64,000 bases of DNA from JACQFK01 sp964619955 (GTDB lineage: Bacteria; Planctomycetota; MHYJ01; JACPRB01): contig CAZUJF010000003.1 in the NCBI GenBank assembly GCA_964619955.1, forward strand, positions 124,001 through 188,000, written 5' to 3'. The position numbers were made by a program, and so were the translations under genes. Positions 50,740 to 59,062 of this stretch are shown here, one piece after another (the first letter of the stretch is position 1; every line of letters starts with the position of its first letter). The notes below the pieces were generated by a model. That model saw only the letters and a program-made list of their open reading frames with translations. It ran no database searches and had not been told where the DNA came from.

Positions 50740-51387
50740 TTACGCGCTCTCCCTCTGGGTCCTGCTGCCGTCGAAAGGGACCGGGCCCACCTCGACGGCT
50801 TCCACCGCGTCGATGAGCGTCTTCAGCTCGACGACGTCCTTCCGTGCTCGATCGAGCTTCTCGCGGAGCTGCCCGAGTAGGATGTCCTTCTGGGTGAGTT
50901 GCGTGCCGATGTAGCTCGGCCGCGGCGAGAGGGTGACGACCGCGTCCCCGCCAGTGCTGCCGACCGTGAGCTTGGCCTCGGCCACCTTCCGCGCTTTACG
51001 CTGCACAGGTGCACCCCCCCCCGTGCACTTTCCCGCGTGCTTCTCGAGCCACGCCTGGTGAGCGAACGCCTTGCCGCAGGCGTCGCACTTCAAAGCCTTG
51101 CTGACCTTCGCCATAGGATTCGCCTCCCCTTCTTCCTTCCGGGCCGCCAGCGCTGCCATCGCGCCAGCGATCGGCACCGCGAAAGATTCCATGCAGTTGA
51201 AATCCGAGCACTCGTAGCGCTGGTGGGTGTCGGAGCTGTTGAGGGGTCTAAACTTCTTGCCGCCGCACTTGGGGCACGCGGGGGACGCCGACGAAGCGCT
51301 ACCACGGACAAGCGGGTTGGACCCGATCTCGCCCTCTCTCGCAGCTTCGGCGGTGTGCCGAGTTACCCGGTCTGTACTCCGCGCCAT
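50740..51387 (-). CDS. Multi-zinc-finger protein
   Basis: 215 residues. The first finger is CPKCGGKKFRPL with a second half YECSDFNCMESF (Ogr/TFIIS-like four-Cys ribbon). The second, CDACGKAFAHQAWLEKHAGK ending in Cys, is a C2HC finger close to the eukaryotic C2H2 spacing. The C-terminal half is a coiled coil (LGQLREKLDRARKDVVELKT). It is likely a DNA-binding regulator. ATG at 51387 has GGAGAGAG directly upstream. Confidence 0.65.
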   Translation of the reverse strand: MARSTDRVTRHTAEAAREGEIGSNPLVRGSASSASPACPKCGGKKFRPLNSSDTHQRYECSDFNCMESFAVPIAGAMAALAARKEEGEANPMAKVSKALKCDACGKAFAHQAWLEKHAGKCTGGGAPVQRKARKVAEAKLTVGSTGGDAVVTLSPRPSYIGTQLTQKDILLGQLREKLDRARKDVVELKTLIDAVEAVEVGPVPFDGSRTQRESA

Positions 51388-51453
51388 CTCTCTCTCCACC
51401 GTTCCGCCTCTCAACCCCAGTGCCGTGCCCCTCTTCCGCCTATTCCCAGAGTG

Positions 51454-52977
51454 CTACTTCCCGAGGATCGCTCCGATCAGTGCCTTGGCCGTGTTGACCT
51501 CAACCGCGTTGCCGATCATCCGGATCTTGTCCTTCTTGCTGCCGGTGAACTCGTAGCCTTCGAAGCCCATGGCCCGCGCGAGCTCGTGCGGCTCCAGCAT
51601 CCGAAACAGGATGTCCAGGCGGCCAGCGGGCTCGACCAGCCCCAGCCGGTCGACGCTGGTCACCGTGGGCATTGGTTTGTCGATCGAGTTGGCCTTGCCG
51701 GTGCGGTTGTATTTCACGAGGAAGGGCTGAACGAGCGCGTGGCAGTTCTCCGTCGTGATCGTCTTGAGTGGATCCTGAAGGGACTGGATGCGCCCGCTCG
51801 GGCCGCCGCCGTGGTTGGGCTGAACAAGGAAGGGCTCGATCAGGGCCCCGGCCCCATGGCTCGTCACGGCCGGCAAGGGCTCGTTGACGTCGTGTGTGCG
51901 CGGGGTTTGACCCTTCCGCTCGCCGAAGAACGGGACGATGAACGGCTGCACGAGAGCCTGAGCCCCCTTCGACGCGATCGCCGGGAGCGGGTCCTTCGTG
52001 GACCGTGGGACGCCGCCGCTCTGCTGCTGGAGGACGAACGGCTCCACCATCCCCAGATGCGTTCCGCTGGCCGTCACGGTGGGCATCGGCTGGGCGACGG
52101 GCCGGGCGCTGTTCTCGATCTGGTCCTTCTGAGTGCCCCGGAGGATCACGATGAACGGCTCGGCAGCAGCGCCTCCGAACTTCCGAAGCCCCGCCTCGAT
52201 CCGCTTGAGCGTGTTGGACGCGAGAGGCTTCTTCCGGTCGAAGATGCTCCGACCCTTCAGGCTCCAGTCGATGACCTCGCGGGCGCCGCGCCAGGGCTTG
52301 AGCCCCCGGAACAGGTCCCCGGTCTTGTCCGCGTCCTTCGCGTGGCTCGGTTCAGGCCAGCGGATCGGCTTGTTGCCACGACGGGCGATGAGAAAGAATC
52401 GCTGGCGGGTCGTCGCTCCACCGAAGTCCGCGGCGTTGAGGATGCGGTACTCCAGCTTGTAGCCGCACGTCCGGATCGCCTCCGTCCAGACCTTGAAGAT
52501 CTCACCCTTCTTCGATTTGAGTGGGTGGCCGTCTGCCCCGAGCGGCCCCCACGTCTGGATCTCCCGGACGTTCTCAATCAGGATCGTCTCGATGTAGAGT
52601 TCCTGCGCCCACTTCACGACGTCCCACGCCGTTGCCCTGGATTGGTCGTTGATCGGGCGCCCCCCGCGGGCGTTCGCGTGGTTCGTGCACTCCGGGGAGG
52701 CGATCAGGATCTTCATTCGCCCTTCGGGCACGAGCTTCCGGGGGTCGAGCTGGTCCACGCGCGCGCAGTGATGCTCGGCCCATGGATGGTTCGCCTTGTG
52801 GGTCTCGACGGCGACCTGGTTGTGGTTGATGGCGATCAGGCGGATGTTGCGGATGCCGAGGTCCTCGCAAGCGAGCGCGAAGCCCTTGGAGAAGCCGCCG
52901 CCCCCGCAAAAGAGATCCGCTGCCACGAATAGGCGACCGCGCTGGGCTGCCTTCCCCCTCCGCTCCGCAAGACTCAT
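51454..52977 (-). CDS. DNA (cytosine-5)-methyltransferase with repeated target domain
   Basis: 507 residues. Motif I DLFCGGGGFSKG (21-32); motif IV ASPECTNHANARGG with catalytic Cys97 in a PEC and not the usual PPC context; motif VI LIENVRE; motif VIII RQRFFLIAR; motif X IGNAVEVNTA. Between VIII and X the recognition region (272-451) holds five tandem units of about 32-39 residues with consensus EPFLV...PLPTVTS...AL. It methylates cytosine in phage DNA, probably against host restriction. Target unknown. ATG 52977 overlaps the upstream stop. Confidence 0.85.
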   Translation of the reverse strand: MSLAERRGKAAQRGRLFVAADLFCGGGGFSKGFALACEDLGIRNIRLIAINHNQVAVETHKANHPWAEHHCARVDQLDPRKLVPEGRMKILIASPECTNHANARGGRPINDQSRATAWDVVKWAQELYIETILIENVREIQTWGPLGADGHPLKSKKGEIFKVWTEAIRTCGYKLEYRILNAADFGGATTRQRFFLIARRGNKPIRWPEPSHAKDADKTGDLFRGLKPWRGAREVIDWSLKGRSIFDRKKPLASNTLKRIEAGLRKFGGAAAEPFIVILRGTQKDQIENSARPVAQPMPTVTASGTHLGMVEPFVLQQQSGGVPRSTKDPLPAIASKGAQALVQPFIVPFFGERKGQTPRTHDVNEPLPAVTSHGAGALIEPFLVQPNHGGGPSGRIQSLQDPLKTITTENCHALVQPFLVKYNRTGKANSIDKPMPTVTSVDRLGLVEPAGRLDILFRMLEPHELARAMGFEGYEFTGSKKDKIRMIGNAVEVNTAKALIGAILGK

Positions 52978-53180
52978 CGCCGCCCCCGATCGTGATAACC
53001 ACTGTGAGTCGGCTCCTTGTACGGGTGGAAACGCGTGCACCAGCTCTCGCCCTTCTCGGTCAGCGGAAAGACCTTCCGGCACGCGATGCACGCTCCGCGC
53101 TTAGGCTCGTGCTCCGCGCTCGTGTGGGCGCAGCGGCGGCAGGTGCGGAGCTGGCGGGGCTTCTTGGTGGGAGCGATCAC
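52974..53180 (-). CDS. Four-Cys zinc-ribbon protein
   Basis: 68 residues. RTCRRCAHT, GACIACRKV and SWCTRFHPYK supply Cys and His for one or two metal sites. ATG overlaps on both sides. It is directly upstream of the methyltransferase; possibly a partner, but no evidence beyond position. Confidence 0.6.
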   Translation of the reverse strand: MIAPTKKPRQLRTCRRCAHTSAEHEPKRGACIACRKVFPLTEKGESWCTRFHPYKEPTHSGYHDRGRR

Positions 53181-53374
53181 GCCTTCCTCCCTGGCCGCCG
53201 CTCTATGAGCGTGGCGATGCGGTGAGGGCCGCAGTCAGCTTCGGACTCCGGATCCATAGCGGCGAGGGCGTCCTCCATGTGGTTTTTGCCAGTGGCGATG
53301 AGCGAGTATTCATCGTCCTCGTGGACATGCCCGTCCTTGCAGCACACCGCGTAGATCGTGAGGGGCTTCTTCAC
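53177..53374 (-). CDS. Small hypothetical protein
   Basis: 65 residues from GTG 53374, overlapping the upstream stop (GTGA). Contains IYAVCCKDGHVHEDDEYSLI and a helical middle; basic C-terminus. Unknown function. Confidence 0.55.
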   Translation of the reverse strand: MKKPLTIYAVCCKDGHVHEDDEYSLIATGKNHMEDALAAMDPESEADCGPHRIATLIERRPGRKA

Positions 53375-53601
53375 GACGGCACCCGATTCCGTTCGGCGAT
53401 CATGGCGTCGGCCACCTTGAACGCCCAAGCGCACATCTCCCGAAGGTCACCGTCTGGAGCGCACACCAGCGCCTTCGCGGCGAAGTAGTCGCGGAGGGTC
53501 ATCCCAAGCGAGTCTTTGTGGTGCGGCTCATGCAGGACGCCACACTGAACGCACGTCGGCATTGGGAACGCCGATCCACCGTCGTCGATGGGTTTGCTCA
53601 T
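53371..53601 (-). CDS. Common small phage protein (SAFP...MTLRDYFAAKAL type)
   Basis: 76 residues. GGSAFPMPTCVQCG at the N-terminus and LGMTLRDYFAAKALV, a pattern repeated in many temperate phage early regions, then a helix AFKVADAMIAERN. Function unknown although widespread. ATG at 53601 overlaps the upstream stop. Confidence 0.65.
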   Translation of the reverse strand: MSKPIDDGGSAFPMPTCVQCGVLHEPHHKDSLGMTLRDYFAAKALVCAPDGDLREMCAWAFKVADAMIAERNRVPS

Positions 53602-53756
53602 GCGGCCTCCGTCACGGGTTCCGGCTCGTAGGCGACCACGGCCCACCCCTTCGGCTTGCGCGCGGGAGCCCGCGGCGTCATGACGATCGCGCCGCTCAGC
53701 CGGTCGCTGAAGGCCGAGATCCCGGCGAGTAGCTGAGGGAGGGTCGTCTCGTACAT
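53598..53756 (-). CDS. 52-residue paralogue of the C-terminus of the SMC-like ATPase
   Basis: The product LPQLLAGISAFSDRLSGAIV followed by MTPRAPARKPKGWAVVAYE aligns with the last ~52 residues of the ATPase encoded at 54275-56515 (LKQLCAAISHMAPKLTGAIV, MTQTGPRKAPPGWQLIAYS), about 40% identical by eye. It keeps its own ATG at 53756 and overlaps the downstream start (ATGA). It lies on the far side of the HNH gene. It may be a duplicated fragment or a small regulator. Confidence 0.65.
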   Translation of the reverse strand: MYETTLPQLLAGISAFSDRLSGAIVMTPRAPARKPKGWAVVAYEPEPVTEAA

Positions 53757-53778
53757 TTCGTTCTCCTCTTCTCGATGC

Positions 53779-54270
53779 CTATGCCGTTGCCGGCTCATTC
53801 AGCCTGGCGAATTCACCGAAGTGCTTTTCTGCCGCGTCGTTGTAGGCCCTGGCCGCCTCGCTCTGGTCAGCAAAGAAGCCGAGATGTAGCGAGCGGCCGA
53901 CAATTCGGATTTGCGCTCTCCACTTGCCTTCCTTGGTGGCCCAGGAGACGCCCTTGAACTGGCTCGTTGTGCTCTTCCTGCGCATGTTTCTGGAATTCTC
54001 CAGAGCGCTGCTCATGCGCAAGTTCTGCCGCCTGTTGTCGAGGGTATTGCCGTCGCGATGGTCGACCATCTTGCCGGGAGGGTTCCCCATGATGAGGCGA
54101 TGCATTGACACCGTGGTTCTCTTGCCGTCAGGCCGGTAGGTGTTCGCCTGCGCGTACCAGGCTTGCTTCTTGTGATCGCGAGCGGCGATCCAGTTGAACC
54201 TCGAGAGGAACTCGAAGTCCACATCGTCGACGAGCGCCACCTTACCCTGGGTCAGCTTGATCTCAGGCAT
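53779..54270 (-). CDS. HNH endonuclease with AP2 DNA-binding domain
   Basis: 163 residues. HNH core: MHRLIMGNPPGKMVDHRDGN with TLDNRRQNLRMSS (His-Asn-His/Asn signature). AP2-like domain at the C-terminus: SQFKGVSWATKEGKWRAQIR, then LHLGFFADQSEAARAYNDAA. This is a free-standing homing-type endonuclease of phages. It sits between the ATPase gene and a duplicated copy of that gene's 3' end. Confidence 0.88.
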   Translation of the reverse strand: MPEIKLTQGKVALVDDVDFEFLSRFNWIAARDHKKQAWYAQANTYRPDGKRTTVSMHRLIMGNPPGKMVDHRDGNTLDNRRQNLRMSSALENSRNMRRKSTTSQFKGVSWATKEGKWRAQIRIVGRSLHLGFFADQSEAARAYNDAAEKHFGEFARLNEPATA

Positions 54271-54274
54271 GGCT

Positions 54275-56515
54275 CTACCTGGCCTCCACGACTTCGGCCG
54301 TCTCGGCGTTGCTGTAGGCGATCAATTGCCATCCGGGAGGCGCCTTCCGAGGTCCGGTCTGAGTCATCACGATCGCGCCGGTAAGCTTCGGGGCCATGTG
54401 GCTGATCGCCGCGCAGAGCTGCTTGAGCGTCTCGGGGTCGGCCTCGCCAGCTTCGACGAGGAGGATCTTGATAGGCGGGTTCCGCAGGATGAGGATCGCC
54501 GCGGTCAGCGCGGCCGTGAACAGGCACCACTCCCCTCCTGAGAGGGCCTCGACGGAGATCTCGCTGCCGTCGATCTTCGTCCAGCCGATCGCGCACTGGC
54601 CGGCGCCGGCGCGGACGTAGGCCTTCTCCCCGCGCCCCGCGGCCTGGAGGAAGTCTCCCATCACGGCCAGCAGGGGGCCTCCCGCTTCAGAAATCTCGTG
54701 CTGCCTCTGCCGGAATAGCGCCCACTCGATCGCCGCGAAGACCTTGGCGGCCGCCTGGGCATCCTCGATCGCAGCGAGGGCCCGCTGGATCTCCTGGTGG
54801 ACCGCCTGAGCCTCCTGCAGCTGCCGGAGGCTGTCCCGGACCTTGGCGAGCTTCTTCTCGATCTCCGAGGAGGCGACCGGAGGAGCGGTCACCGGGTCGG
54901 TTCCGGCGGCTTCGATGGCGGCCAGCGCCGCCGCATGGCGGTCCCGGGCCCGCTCGATCGCCTGCTGGGAAGCGGCGACGTCCTTCTGGAGGGCTTCGAC
55001 CTCGCGACGCAACTGGGCGAGCTGGCCCACCCGATTGCTCACGGCCGCCTGCCACGCTTCCGAGGCGCTGGCGTTGCGCGTCCGGAGCTCGTGCTCACGG
55101 TCGGAGGCCTCGGTTTCCGCGTCCTTGGCGCGTTCCAGGAGCGTGGCGCGCTCGTCGGCCTGCTTCTGGGACGCCGCAGCCGCCTTCGTCTGGGCGAGCT
55201 CGGCCTGGTCGAGGGCCACCCTTGCCGCGTCGAGCTCCTCCTTGAGGGTCTCCGGGTCAATCTGGTTGGCGCCCGCGAGCTCCTTCAGGCGCTTGGCCAC
55301 CTTCGGGAGGGTCTTGCTGATCTCTTTGGCGATCTGGACGACCTCCGTCCAGGGCGAGGCCTTCGCGCGCTCGTAGTCGGACTCGATGCGGGCGAGCGCG
55401 TCCCGCTCGGCGGCCGTCGAGAGCTCCGGCGCGGGCTTGATCGCCATCGCCATCCGGCGGTATTCCTCGGCCGAATCCCTGAGGGCTTCGATGCGGCCGT
55501 CGGTCTCGAGCACGGGCGGCGCGGGGGCGTCGGCCTCGAGCCTCACCAGGGCGGCTTTGCTGTCCGAGAGCTGCTTGACCTTCCCCGCGAGCTCGTTCCG
55601 CTGGTAGGCCTCCCAGCGCTCGAGGTTCGATTCCGTCTCCTTGGCGGCGTCGAAGGCCGCTTCGCGCCTGCGCATCATGGCGTCGTATCCCGCCTTCGCC
55701 TGCGCGGCGGCCCCGAAGTCCCGGTCGAGCTTCTGGCGCAGGCTTTCGAGGTTCTTCAGCTCCTGCGCGGCGGGCTCGGGGACCTCGACGGCGCGGATCC
55801 GGAGCTCCTGGGCGGCCTGCTCCTTCCGGTGGAGGCCTTCTGCGGCGGTGCGCTTCTGCTCGTTCGCCCAGGTGAGCGCGCCGGCGAGACCGCCGTCGGA
55901 GATCTTCGAATACAGCATCTTGGCTTCGACCTTCAGGACCTCGGCCTGCTTCTCCGGGACCATCGCCATGGCGGCCATGTAGTCCTCGGGCATCCGCTCG
56001 TCGCTGATGTCAGCCAGGCGCTGGATGGTGAAACGCGCGACCGCCTCCGCGAGCTGCGCGGCCGTCTTGCGCCCGGCGGAAGCGAGCGCCTCGAGCCGGG
56101 CCGCCCGCTGGTTGGGAGTCGCAGCCAGGATCTCCCGGATGTCCAGGCACTCGGCCGCGTCCTGGTCCTCCGCGCCGAAGAGCCGCTTGATCTCTTCCGA
56201 GATCTCGGTCGCCTTGCCGTTGCGGATCCAGCTGGCGTCCGCCCCTTGGATGAAGCCCTTCGCTTCACGGGAGATCCAGCGCCGGACGCTGCGGCCGTCG
56301 TCCATCGCGAGCGTGACGGACATCTCGCGGCCGCTCATCAGGGCCGCGGTGTCCTGCGGACGCTTCCCGAGCGCAGGAACGTAGCCCAAAGCCAGAAAGC
56401 GGAGCGCCTCCGCGAGCGTTGACTTCCCGGCGCCGTTGGGGCCCACCATGAGGGTGGGACCCTTGAGCACCAGCTCGTGATCCTTCGCCTTGATTGCCTT
56501 CGTCGTCAGGTTCAT
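54275..56515 (-). CDS. SMC/Rad50/RecN-like coiled-coil ATPase
   Basis: 746 residues. Walker A GPNGAGKST at 25-33; two long coiled coils (about 200-345 and 385-600); the ABC signature LSGGE at 658-662; Walker B ILLVEAGEAD at 684-693. The Walker B Asp is Val (V687) while Glu688 is kept, a notable change in the magnesium ligand. It probably acts in phage recombination or end processing with the PD-(D/E)XK nuclease. ATG at 56515 has GGAGG upstream. Confidence 0.82.
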   Translation of the reverse strand: MNLTTKAIKAKDHELVLKGPTLMVGPNGAGKSTLAEALRFLALGYVPALGKRPQDTAALMSGREMSVTLAMDDGRSVRRWISREAKGFIQGADASWIRNGKATEISEEIKRLFGAEDQDAAECLDIREILAATPNQRAARLEALASAGRKTAAQLAEAVARFTIQRLADISDERMPEDYMAAMAMVPEKQAEVLKVEAKMLYSKISDGGLAGALTWANEQKRTAAEGLHRKEQAAQELRIRAVEVPEPAAQELKNLESLRQKLDRDFGAAAQAKAGYDAMMRRREAAFDAAKETESNLERWEAYQRNELAGKVKQLSDSKAALVRLEADAPAPPVLETDGRIEALRDSAEEYRRMAMAIKPAPELSTAAERDALARIESDYERAKASPWTEVVQIAKEISKTLPKVAKRLKELAGANQIDPETLKEELDAARVALDQAELAQTKAAAASQKQADERATLLERAKDAETEASDREHELRTRNASASEAWQAAVSNRVGQLAQLRREVEALQKDVAASQQAIERARDRHAAALAAIEAAGTDPVTAPPVASSEIEKKLAKVRDSLRQLQEAQAVHQEIQRALAAIEDAQAAAKVFAAIEWALFRQRQHEISEAGGPLLAVMGDFLQAAGRGEKAYVRAGAGQCAIGWTKIDGSEISVEALSGGEWCLFTAALTAAILILRNPPIKILLVEAGEADPETLKQLCAAISHMAPKLTGAIVMTQTGPRKAPPGWQLIAYSNAETAEVVEAR

Positions 56516-56548
56516 CGTTGCCTCCTTCGTTTCTTCGAGCGTCCACAT

Positions 56549-56619
56549 GGTCGGTCAGGGGTTGCCGCGGCACCTTCCACCCCCGGATTCACAGGGATCC
56601 CTGCGAGTCGCGACCGACC
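56549..56619. promoter_or_regulatory. Nested inverted repeats between the ATPase and recombinase genes
   Basis: GGTCGGTC (56549-56556) is complementary to GACCGACC (56612-56619). Between them lies the perfect 12-bp palindrome CAGGGATCCCTG (56592-56603). The 119-bp gap is the largest in the early operon and might hold an operator, internal promoter or RNA structure. Confidence 0.4.
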
Positions 56620-56634
56620 CGGTTGAAGCTCGTG

Positions 56635-57684
56635 CTACTGGGTGAACAGACTCCCCGGCGCCTTGCCGGTGGCCGCAGGCTTGGCGGGCGCCGCCGCCTT
56701 CTGGGTCCGCGCCGCTCCGACGCCGTGGACCACCTTGACGTGGTCCTCCATAGCCTGCGCCTCATCCGTTCCGAAGGCGCAGGTCGCGCACTTCAGCGCG
56801 TGCTCCTTCTTGGAAGGCGCGGGAGGTTCGTCCTGGACGGCGGGCTCTGGGGCGGCGGCCCGACTCACCCCTGCGATCGGGAGATCGCTCGCGCTGATGG
56901 GGCCAGCCGGGGCCTTGGGTGCGAGGGGCGGGAACAGCTCGGAGATCGTGACCTCCCCGTTCTCGAGGGCCTTCTTGTCCCCCTTGAAGTCGGCGATATC
57001 CCGGGTGGTCCACTCGGCCATCGGCTTCCCGGCTTTGGCGACGAGTTGCTCGGCCGTCACACCCTTGGCCTTGAAGTAGGTGGTGACGTGCTCCTTGTAC
57101 TCGCCGAGCTTGTTCGGGTCGATGCCCTTGAGAACGGCCTCCTTGGCCTTTTCCATCGCCCGCTCGACCAGCCAGCGGGGGACGGCGTTGACCACCACGT
57201 TGCGGATTGCCTTCGACTGGCCGATCTGGAGGGCCATGTCGAGCTTGCGATCGGGGTCGAAGTTCCCCTGGACGACATTCTTCCGCTGCCGGAAGACCCG
57301 CTCGCACTGGAAACCCTTCTCGATGTCGACGAAGCGCGGGGTGATGATGAAGACCTCGTCGGACTCCTGGAAGTCGACCGTCACCGCGCAGTTCGTCCAC
57401 TCGCGGGCGAGGCTGTTCGCCAGACCGATCGAGGGGCCCTCGATGCGGTTGCCCTTCTTGTCCGTCCAGCCGTAGTAGAAGGAGTCGCCAGCGTACTCGG
57501 CCTCGCGGTCGATCGCCTTCACGATCCTGTCGAGATCGCGGGGCTTCTGAACCGTGATCGCCGACACGAATGGGGTGCCCGCCTTCTGGAGGGTCTTGCC
57601 TTGCGCGAGCAGGTCGCCCGGAGCCGACTCCTCGAAATCCTCACTCATCGGCTGGGCCTGTGCGCTGATCTTGCTGTTCACCAT
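56635..57684 (-). CDS. Candidate single-strand annealing recombinase with C2H2-like finger
   Basis: 349 residues. The core IVKAIDREAEYAGDSFYYGW, KGNRIEGPSIGLANSLAREW and RFVDIEKGFQCERVFRQRK follows the layout of phage annealing proteins with a G-S-I-x-L-A...W motif, and the gene is next to an exonuclease. The C-terminus has a C2H2-like finger CATCAFGTDEAQAMEDHVKV plus VHG. ATG at 57684 follows AGGAGA. The family call is tentative. Confidence 0.5.
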   Translation of the reverse strand: MVNSKISAQAQPMSEDFEESAPGDLLAQGKTLQKAGTPFVSAITVQKPRDLDRIVKAIDREAEYAGDSFYYGWTDKKGNRIEGPSIGLANSLAREWTNCAVTVDFQESDEVFIITPRFVDIEKGFQCERVFRQRKNVVQGNFDPDRKLDMALQIGQSKAIRNVVVNAVPRWLVERAMEKAKEAVLKGIDPNKLGEYKEHVTTYFKAKGVTAEQLVAKAGKPMAEWTTRDIADFKGDKKALENGEVTISELFPPLAPKAPAGPISASDLPIAGVSRAAAPEPAVQDEPPAPSKKEHALKCATCAFGTDEAQAMEDHVKVVHGVGAARTQKAAAPAKPAATGKAPGSLFTQ

Positions 57685-57698
57685 TTGTCCGTCTCCTT

Positions 57699-58526
57699 TC
57701 AATCCTGGGCCGTCGCCGCGGCCAAACGATCCGAGTTCACGTAGACGCAGTCGCTGAAAAACGGGCACCACTTGTTCGAGCAGATCCAGGAGCCGACGCC
57801 GGCGGGGGCGAAGAGCCCGGCCTGGACCGAGCGCAGCATCACGTTCGCCCGATTGACGAGGACCTCCACGTCGCGGCGGCTCCGGCTGGTGGAAATGCGC
57901 TGGTGCTTGGGGGTCTTGGTGTCGACCAGGTACTCGAAGTCGAATCCCGCGGGCTCCTTGCCCTTGAGCGCCGTGTACAGCAGCCAGTATTGCGTGCCCT
58001 GGATGGACTCGTCGGCGTCCTTCTGGGACTTCGCTCTGGCCGCAGTCTTGAAGTCCTTGATGCGCCCATCCGTGGTCGAGAGATCGAGGCGACCGCGGAA
58101 GACCACGCCGTTGGGCAGCGCGATCTCCGCGTCCTGCTCCACCAGGTCGGGCTGCATCTGTGGCGCGACCTGGTCGGCGTAGAGGCCGGTCAGCGAGACC
58201 ACGCTGTCGATCGTGCGGGCCAGCGTAGGCTTGACCCCGACCCCGATCTCCTCCGGAGTGAGGCGGAAACCCTCCTTGGCCTTCTTGTCCTCGAAGCCCG
58301 CGATGGCCGCCTCGATGATCTGCTTCTTGGGAAGATCGACCCCGGACTTCTTCTTGGACTCGTGGTTGACCTGGGCACCGACATGGACAGCGCCGCCGCG
58401 CAGGGCCGCGGTCCCCGGGTGCGCGGCCTGTTTCTCGATGTGCTTCCGGCGGAACAGCTCGCCGCAGAGTTCGAAGTCGTTGATCGCCGACTGCCGGACT
58501 TCCAGCACCTTCTGGGTGTCGCTCAC
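57699..58526 (-). CDS. PD-(D/E)XK exonuclease with four-Cys cluster (Cas4/AddB-like)
   Basis: 275 residues. Active site: GRLDLST (Asp148) and RIKDFKTAARA (Asp158, Lys160), then the QxxxY helix (GTQYWLLYTAL). Cys21 together with Cys249, Cys254 and Cys260 (WICSNKWCPFFSDC) matches the iron-sulfur cage of RecB-family nucleases such as Cas4 and AddB. It probably resects phage DNA ends for annealing. GTG at 58526 has GGAGG upstream and overlaps the upstream stop. Confidence 0.8.
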   Translation of the reverse strand: MSDTQKVLEVRQSAINDFELCGELFRRKHIEKQAAHPGTAALRGGAVHVGAQVNHESKKKSGVDLPKKQIIEAAIAGFEDKKAKEGFRLTPEEIGVGVKPTLARTIDSVVSLTGLYADQVAPQMQPDLVEQDAEIALPNGVVFRGRLDLSTTDGRIKDFKTAARAKSQKDADESIQGTQYWLLYTALKGKEPAGFDFEYLVDTKTPKHQRISTSRSRRDVEVLVNRANVMLRSVQAGLFAPAGVGSWICSNKWCPFFSDCVYVNSDRLAAATAQD

Positions 58527-58711
58527 GCAGCCTCCTTCCGTGCCGTCCCGCGGCAGACGGGGCACTCGAAGAGCTCCCCGGGGAAATCGTGGTTCACCGT
58601 CTGGCCGGTGCCCGCACAGTCCAGGCAGTCGTCCGGGAGCAGGTCGACGGGGTCGAGGCGCACGTCCTCGGCCCTGGCGACCATGAGCGCGATCAGGTGG
58701 GGGCGGATCAC
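58523..58711 (-). CDS. Zinc-ribbon microprotein
   Basis: 62 residues from GTG 58711. DDCLDCAGTGQ and FECPVCRGTAR form two CxxC knuckles with DnaJ-like G-T-G spacing. Overlaps both neighbours. Unknown role. Confidence 0.6.
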   Translation of the reverse strand: MIRPHLIALMVARAEDVRLDPVDLLPDDCLDCAGTGQTVNHDFPGELFECPVCRGTARKEAA

Positions 58712-59031
58712 TGAACGCCTCCGGGGAGGGGCATGAGCCCCTGCGCCGTGAGATAGGACTCGACCTCAGCCTGCGCGCGCCGCTCGCAGGGCTCGCAGTA
58801 CCCGTGCGAGATCATGCCGTCCGCCGGGTCGCCCGCGGGGACGGCCAGGGAGGGGAGCGCCGCATTGCACGCGCAGCAGCGGCGAAACATGATGCCCATC
58901 GGTGGCTGTGAAAATTGCGGGGAGTCCACCCGTGCGACCGAGCTCCCTCCCGCGAGGGGACTGGACTCCCCGGAGGGGGAAAGATTGCACCCCGCCGGTC
59001 TCTCCAGGTTCTCGCCGCCGCCATTCGCCAT
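58708..59031 (-). CDS. Cys-rich first gene of the early operon
   Basis: 107 residues. Metal-binding CCACNAALPS and YCEPCERRAQAEVESYL lie in the C-terminal half, while the N-terminal 45 residues look disordered. ATG at 59031 has GGGAGG five bases upstream; a start at 58899 would remove the disordered part. It is the rightmost prophage gene, 74 bp from attR. Confidence 0.55.
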   Translation of the reverse strand: MANGGGENLERPAGCNLSPSGESSPLAGGSSVARVDSPQFSQPPMGIMFRRCCACNAALPSLAVPAGDPADGMISHGYCEPCERRAQAEVESYLTAQGLMPLPGGVQ

Positions 59032-59062
59032 CGTCGCCTCCCGTTGCGGGAGCGCGTGGCTC

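Noticed and set aside
50899..52932. Long + strand open frame opposite the methyltransferase
   Set aside because: Shadow frame of the C5-methyltransferase; Arg/Leu/Asp-biased sequence without motifs, while the minus frame has all methyltransferase motifs.
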